From Clostridia bacterium (lineage in GTDB: Bacteria > Bacillota > Clostridia > Oscillospirales > Acutalibacteraceae): a stretch of 64,000 bases of DNA. The first letter of the stretch is position 1. Every line of letters starts with the position of its first letter. The translations under genes were made by a program, and so were the position numbers. The stretch covers positions 1-64,000 of the forward strand of contig JAFQVY010000010.1 in NCBI GenBank assembly GCA_017407755.1. Direction: 5' to 3'. Positions 61,500 to 64,000 of this stretch are shown piece by piece. The notes beneath the pieces are model-generated. The model saw only the letters and a program-made list of their open reading frames with translations, did no database searches and was not told the origin of the DNA.

Positions 61500-61796
61500 T
61501 TATTCCTCGTCGTCTGCAAAAATATCGTTGAATCTTTCTTCAAAAATTTCTGCTAACTTATCAAGAAGGTCGTCGTCTTCAACCTCAGCAAGCTCCTGCT
61601 CACCGTCTTCTTCAATAACTTCCATAATGTAATATTCGCCGCTGTCGCCTAAAGAGTCGGCAGGGTCGTCAAAAACAGGGTATAATGCATAATACAGTGT
61701 ATCCTCGTACTCTAAAGTGTCAAGTATCTCAAAGTTATGCTCAGTACCCTCGTCATCAACCAAAGTAATAAGGTCGGGAGAATAATCGTTATTCAT
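61500..61796 (-). CDS. DUF1292 protein
   Basis: A 98-residue acidic protein of the DUF1292 family: DLITLVDDEGTEHNFEILDTLEYEDTLYYAL opens it, and the C-terminus is Asp/Glu-rich (DDDLLDKLAEIFEERFNDIFADDEE). Found across Clostridia and Bacilli, usually near ruvX/yrzB-type genes; function unknown. AGGAG precedes the ATG. It lies upstream of the 6S-like RNA. Confidence 0.88.
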   Translation of the reverse strand: MNNDYSPDLITLVDDEGTEHNFEILDTLEYEDTLYYALYPVFDDPADSLGDSGEYYIMEVIEEDGEQELAEVEDDDLLDKLAEIFEERFNDIFADDEE

Positions 61797-61901
61797 AATT
61801 TCAGCTCCTTTATTTACTTACTTAATTTTACCCGTATATCTCTTTTTAGTCAAGCAAAAGAAAGGAAAAACTTGTCGCCTTATCTTAATTATTTAAAACA
61901 G

Positions 61902-61930
61902 TTGAAAAAATAAAGCTTTAGTAGTATAAT
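61902..61930 (+). promoter_or_regulatory. Promoter of the sugar transferase operon
   Basis: TTGAAA (61902-61907), 17-base spacer, perfect TATAAT (61925-61930), 41 bases before the next ATG. Confidence 0.8.
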
Positions 61931-61970
61931 ATCATAGAATATATATGCAATTTCCTTTGGAGGTCATTTT

Positions 61971-62669
61971 ATGAAAATGCCCGAATATAAAAAGCTTCCC
62001 AAAGAGCTTCAATGTGACGAGGTAAAGCTATATTACGATATACTGAAAACCAAGGCATCAGCCTTGGCAGTAAAAAGAGCTTTCGATATTTTCGTCGCCT
62101 TGATGCTTATCGCTTTATTAGCTCTGCCCATGGCTATAATTGCAGTAATTATCAAGTGTACGTCAAAAGGCCCCGTAATTTATAAACAGGTACGTGTAAC
62201 AACCTTTGGCAGACAGTTTAAAATTTTCAAGTTCAGAAGTATGCGTACAGATGCCGACTCTAAGGGCGAGCTTCTTACTGTTGGTGAAGACAGCCGTGTT
62301 ACAAAAATCGGCAAAGTGCTGAGAAAATTCCGCCTTGATGAGCTTCCTCAGGTTTTCCACGTGCTTTCAGGCAAAATGACAATTGTAGGTACTCGTCCCG
62401 AGGTTCCTAAGTTCACCGATAAATACACAAACGAAATGCTTGCTACCTTGCTTTTGCCCGCCGGTGTAACATCTTTGGCAAGTATTAAATTTAAAGACGA
62501 AGCTGAGCTTTTGGCAAAGGCTAAAGATGTTGACAAGGCATACATTGAGGAAATTCTTCCCGAAAAAATGAAATATAACCTTGAATACATTAAAAACTTT
62601 TCATTCTCTGGCGACATTAAGCTTATTTTCAAAACTGTAGCAGAGGTGTTTTCCTCACGAGGCGAATAA
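61971..62669 (+). CDS. Initiating sugar-phosphate transferase (bacterial sugar transferase family)
   Basis: A 232-residue membrane protein with one membrane segment (about 42-64), then the catalytic domain with GPVIYKQVRVTTFGRQFKIFKFRSMRTDAD, LRKFRLDELPQVFHVLSG and IVGTRPEVP. It moves a sugar phosphate onto undecaprenyl phosphate, the first step of polysaccharide or glycoprotein-glycan assembly. The sugar is unknown. AGGAG-like GGAGG precedes the ATG. Next gene follows by one base. Confidence 0.93.
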   Translation: MKMPEYKKLPKELQCDEVKLYYDILKTKASALAVKRAFDIFVALMLIALLALPMAIIAVIIKCTSKGPVIYKQVRVTTFGRQFKIFKFRSMRTDADSKGELLTVGEDSRVTKIGKVLRKFRLDELPQVFHVLSGKMTIVGTRPEVPKFTDKYTNEMLATLLLPAGVTSLASIKFKDEAELLAKAKDVDKAYIEEILPEKMKYNLEYIKNFSFSGDIKLIFKTVAEVFSSRGE

Positions 62670-62670
62670 T

Positions 62671-64000
62671 ATGAAAGCAAGCAAATTTAAACTTGTCTTT
62701 TTTGACGAATCCCTTTTCAGGGTTTGCTATCTGGCTTCCTTCTTTTTCTATATGGTAAGCTATCTTTCAACTCCTGCCATTGTGCTTATCGGCATCACCT
62801 CGGCGTGGGGTGTGGCAATTGCCATTAATTCATTAATCGTCAACAAGGCATATATGAGAATTTATTACGGCTTCTGGTTAGGTGCATTTTTGGTGTCTCT
62901 TACCCTTACAATGCTTTTTAATCTAAGCACCGACCTCATTGCCGTAGGCTATAATTTCATACTTATTATACATTCCTTTATATGCTTTGTGCTTTTTTAC
63001 GGTATGCATATTCACCGCGGCACAATGTATCGTTGGGAAATGTATCTTTTCAGCCGCTTTTTCATTTATGCCGCAACGGTAAGTGCTTTTATCGGCTTGC
63101 TTTTTCTGCTGTTAGGCGTAGATTTGGTTTTTTACGGCAAAACATACACAGGCGTGTTTTTTAACCCCAACTATCAGGGCTATGTTTCGGCTCTTGCAAT
63201 TATTTTCTGCCACTTTATGACAAAGCCCGACTTCCTTGCACAGGCAAGGCAAAAGAGAATAAGCCGCATCTGGCTTACCGCCTGTATACTGTTAAATCTT
63301 ATTACGCTTGTGCTTTCAAACTCCAACGGAAGTCTGCTTTTGTTAGGTGTTTATGTAGCGTTTATGGTGCTTTTCAGGCTTCTTGCTTTGTCAGAAAAGC
63401 TTACTCCAAGAAAAATCCTTGTGAGACTTATTGCTCTTATTGCAGTTGGATTTTTGCTTATTTGTCTTCTTATGGCTTTAAGAGCCGCCTTTAAGATTGT
63501 TGTAGCCTCTTTGTCAAACCCTGAGGGCGAGCTTTCAAAGGCAGATATCAACGCTCTTACAAAAGGTTCTTTTTTCAACATTATTACCGACACAGGTCTT
63601 AGCAGCAGGCTTGACTTGTGGAAAGCAGGCTTTAAAGCCCTGCTTTCAAATCCTTTGTTTGGTGCAGGTAAAGGAGACCTTTATAACTGTATTGTTGATG
63701 AAATCGGTAGAAGAAGCTATTTTTCAAATGATTACCTTACAAATGTATTCATTGCGGATATGCACAACGGTTACATAGGTATTTTGGTAGTGTCGGGTAT
63801 AGTTGGTTTTACCTTGTTCGGCATATTTATGTACCGCTTTTTTAAGATGACTATGCCTGTGTGGTTTGTCCAAAGACGGATTATGACCTATTCAATTTAT
63901 CCTTGTATGATAGGCTTTTTTGCGGCGTATCTTGTGTATGCTTTTATTGAACGTACAATTCTTTTTGACCTTTCCTTTATTGTCACAAGTTTTTGGCTGA
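62671..64000 (+). CDS. O-antigen ligase/polymerase-like membrane protein (partial, cut by window end)
   Basis: The reading frame is open from ATG 62671 to the window edge (443 residues so far). At least ten hydrophobic segments are seen, with a larger loop in the middle (about 280-345: SNPEGELSKADIN...SSRLDLWKAGFKALLSNPLFGAG), the Wzy_C/O-antigen ligase pattern in which the RxxxW and NPLFGxG parts are typical. It probably polymerises or attaches the glycan begun by the preceding transferase. It starts one base after that gene, so they form an operon. Confidence 0.82.
   Translation, partial: MKASKFKLVFFDESLFRVCYLASFFFYMVSYLSTPAIVLIGITSAWGVAIAINSLIVNKAYMRIYYGFWLGAFLVSLTLTMLFNLSTDLIAVGYNFILIIHSFICFVLFYGMHIHRGTMYRWEMYLFSRFFIYAATVSAFIGLLFLLLGVDLVFYGKTYTGVFFNPNYQGYVSALAIIFCHFMTKPDFLAQARQKRISRIWLTACILLNLITLVLSNSNGSLLLLGVYVAFMVLFRLLALSEKLTPRKILVRLIALIAVGFLLICLLMALRAAFKIVVASLSNPEGELSKADINALTKGSFFNIITDTGLSSRLDLWKAGFKALLSNPLFGAGKGDLYNCIVDEIGRRSYFSNDYLTNVFIADMHNGYIGILVVSGIVGFTLFGIFMYRFFKMTMPVWFVQRRIMTYSIYPCMIGFFAAYLVYAFIERTILFDLSFIVTSFWL

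Overview
The window is a gene-dense piece of a low-to-medium GC, spore-forming Firmicutes chromosome, most likely a gut-type member of the class Clostridia (Oscillospirales/Ruminococcaceae-like). Reasons: the sporulation genes cotJABC, a SipL-like gene next to spoIVA, yabP and yabQ; the Firmicutes gene orders hprK...rapZ-whiA, xseB-ispA-dxs-tlyA-nadK-argR-recN and flippase-mazG-hup-yabO-yabP-yabQ-divIC-yabR; long-form HPF; a CIRCE-controlled groESL; and small clostridial families (DUF6472, DUF1292, DUF4363). The species cannot be named from the sequence alone. No prophage, insertion sequence, tRNA, rRNA or CRISPR array was seen.

Layout. 1-1.6 kb: a possible gene end, a DUF6472 protein (minus strand) and cotJABC. 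1.6-4.3 kb: a two-gene redox operon (CrtI-like flavoprotein plus a ferredoxin-reductase/2Fe-2S protein) behind its own promoter. 4.4-10.5 kb: an accessory-looking operon with two paralogous substrate-binding lipoproteins, two sugar-type ABC permeases, a short HlyD/MacA-like protein and a MacB-like membrane protein. It has no ATPase gene and sits behind two related palindromic operators. 10.6-13.6 kb: sipL-like gene and spoIVA. 13.7-16.9 kb: gamma and beta subunits of a sodium-pumping decarboxylase followed by a CpsC/CpsD tyrosine-kinase pair. 17-20.5 kb: an aminotransferase, SecD, and a shortened SecF-like protein. 20.6-22.1 kb: zinc/manganese-type ABC importer (ATPase and permease). 22.1-23.2 kb: DUF4363 and DUF421 on the minus strand.

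23.4-47.2 kb is an almost unbroken plus-strand run of housekeeping genes: carbon control (hprK), wall synthesis (murB, flippase), RNA and division control (rapZ, whiA, divIC), isoprenoids (ispA, dxs), nucleotide and NADP metabolism (nadK, mazG), DNA repair (xseB, recN, recJ), the stringent response (rel), translation quality control (dtd, RqcP, HPF), haem-type radical SAM chemistry (hemZ) and spore genes (yabP, yabQ). 47.2-52.2 kb: an RNA methyltransferase, an orphan substrate-binding lipoprotein, groESL with CIRCE, and a small lipoprotein. 52.4-60.3 kb: the complete arginine operon argGHCJBDF, preceded by ARG-box-like sites; argR itself lies in the housekeeping run. 60.3-61.8 kb (minus strand): gpsA, a 6S-like RNA and a DUF1292 gene. 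61.97 kb to the end: a sugar transferase and an O-antigen ligase/polymerase-like gene cut by the window edge, starting a surface polysaccharide locus.

The most unusual items are the ATPase-less hybrid importer/MacAB-like operon with its paired operators, and a SecD/SecF pair that by eye lacks the transmembrane aspartates of the proton path. Also notable are a terminator-like hairpin that contains the yabP ribosome binding site together with a divIC promoter inside yabQ, and an ARG-box-like palindrome upstream of hprK.
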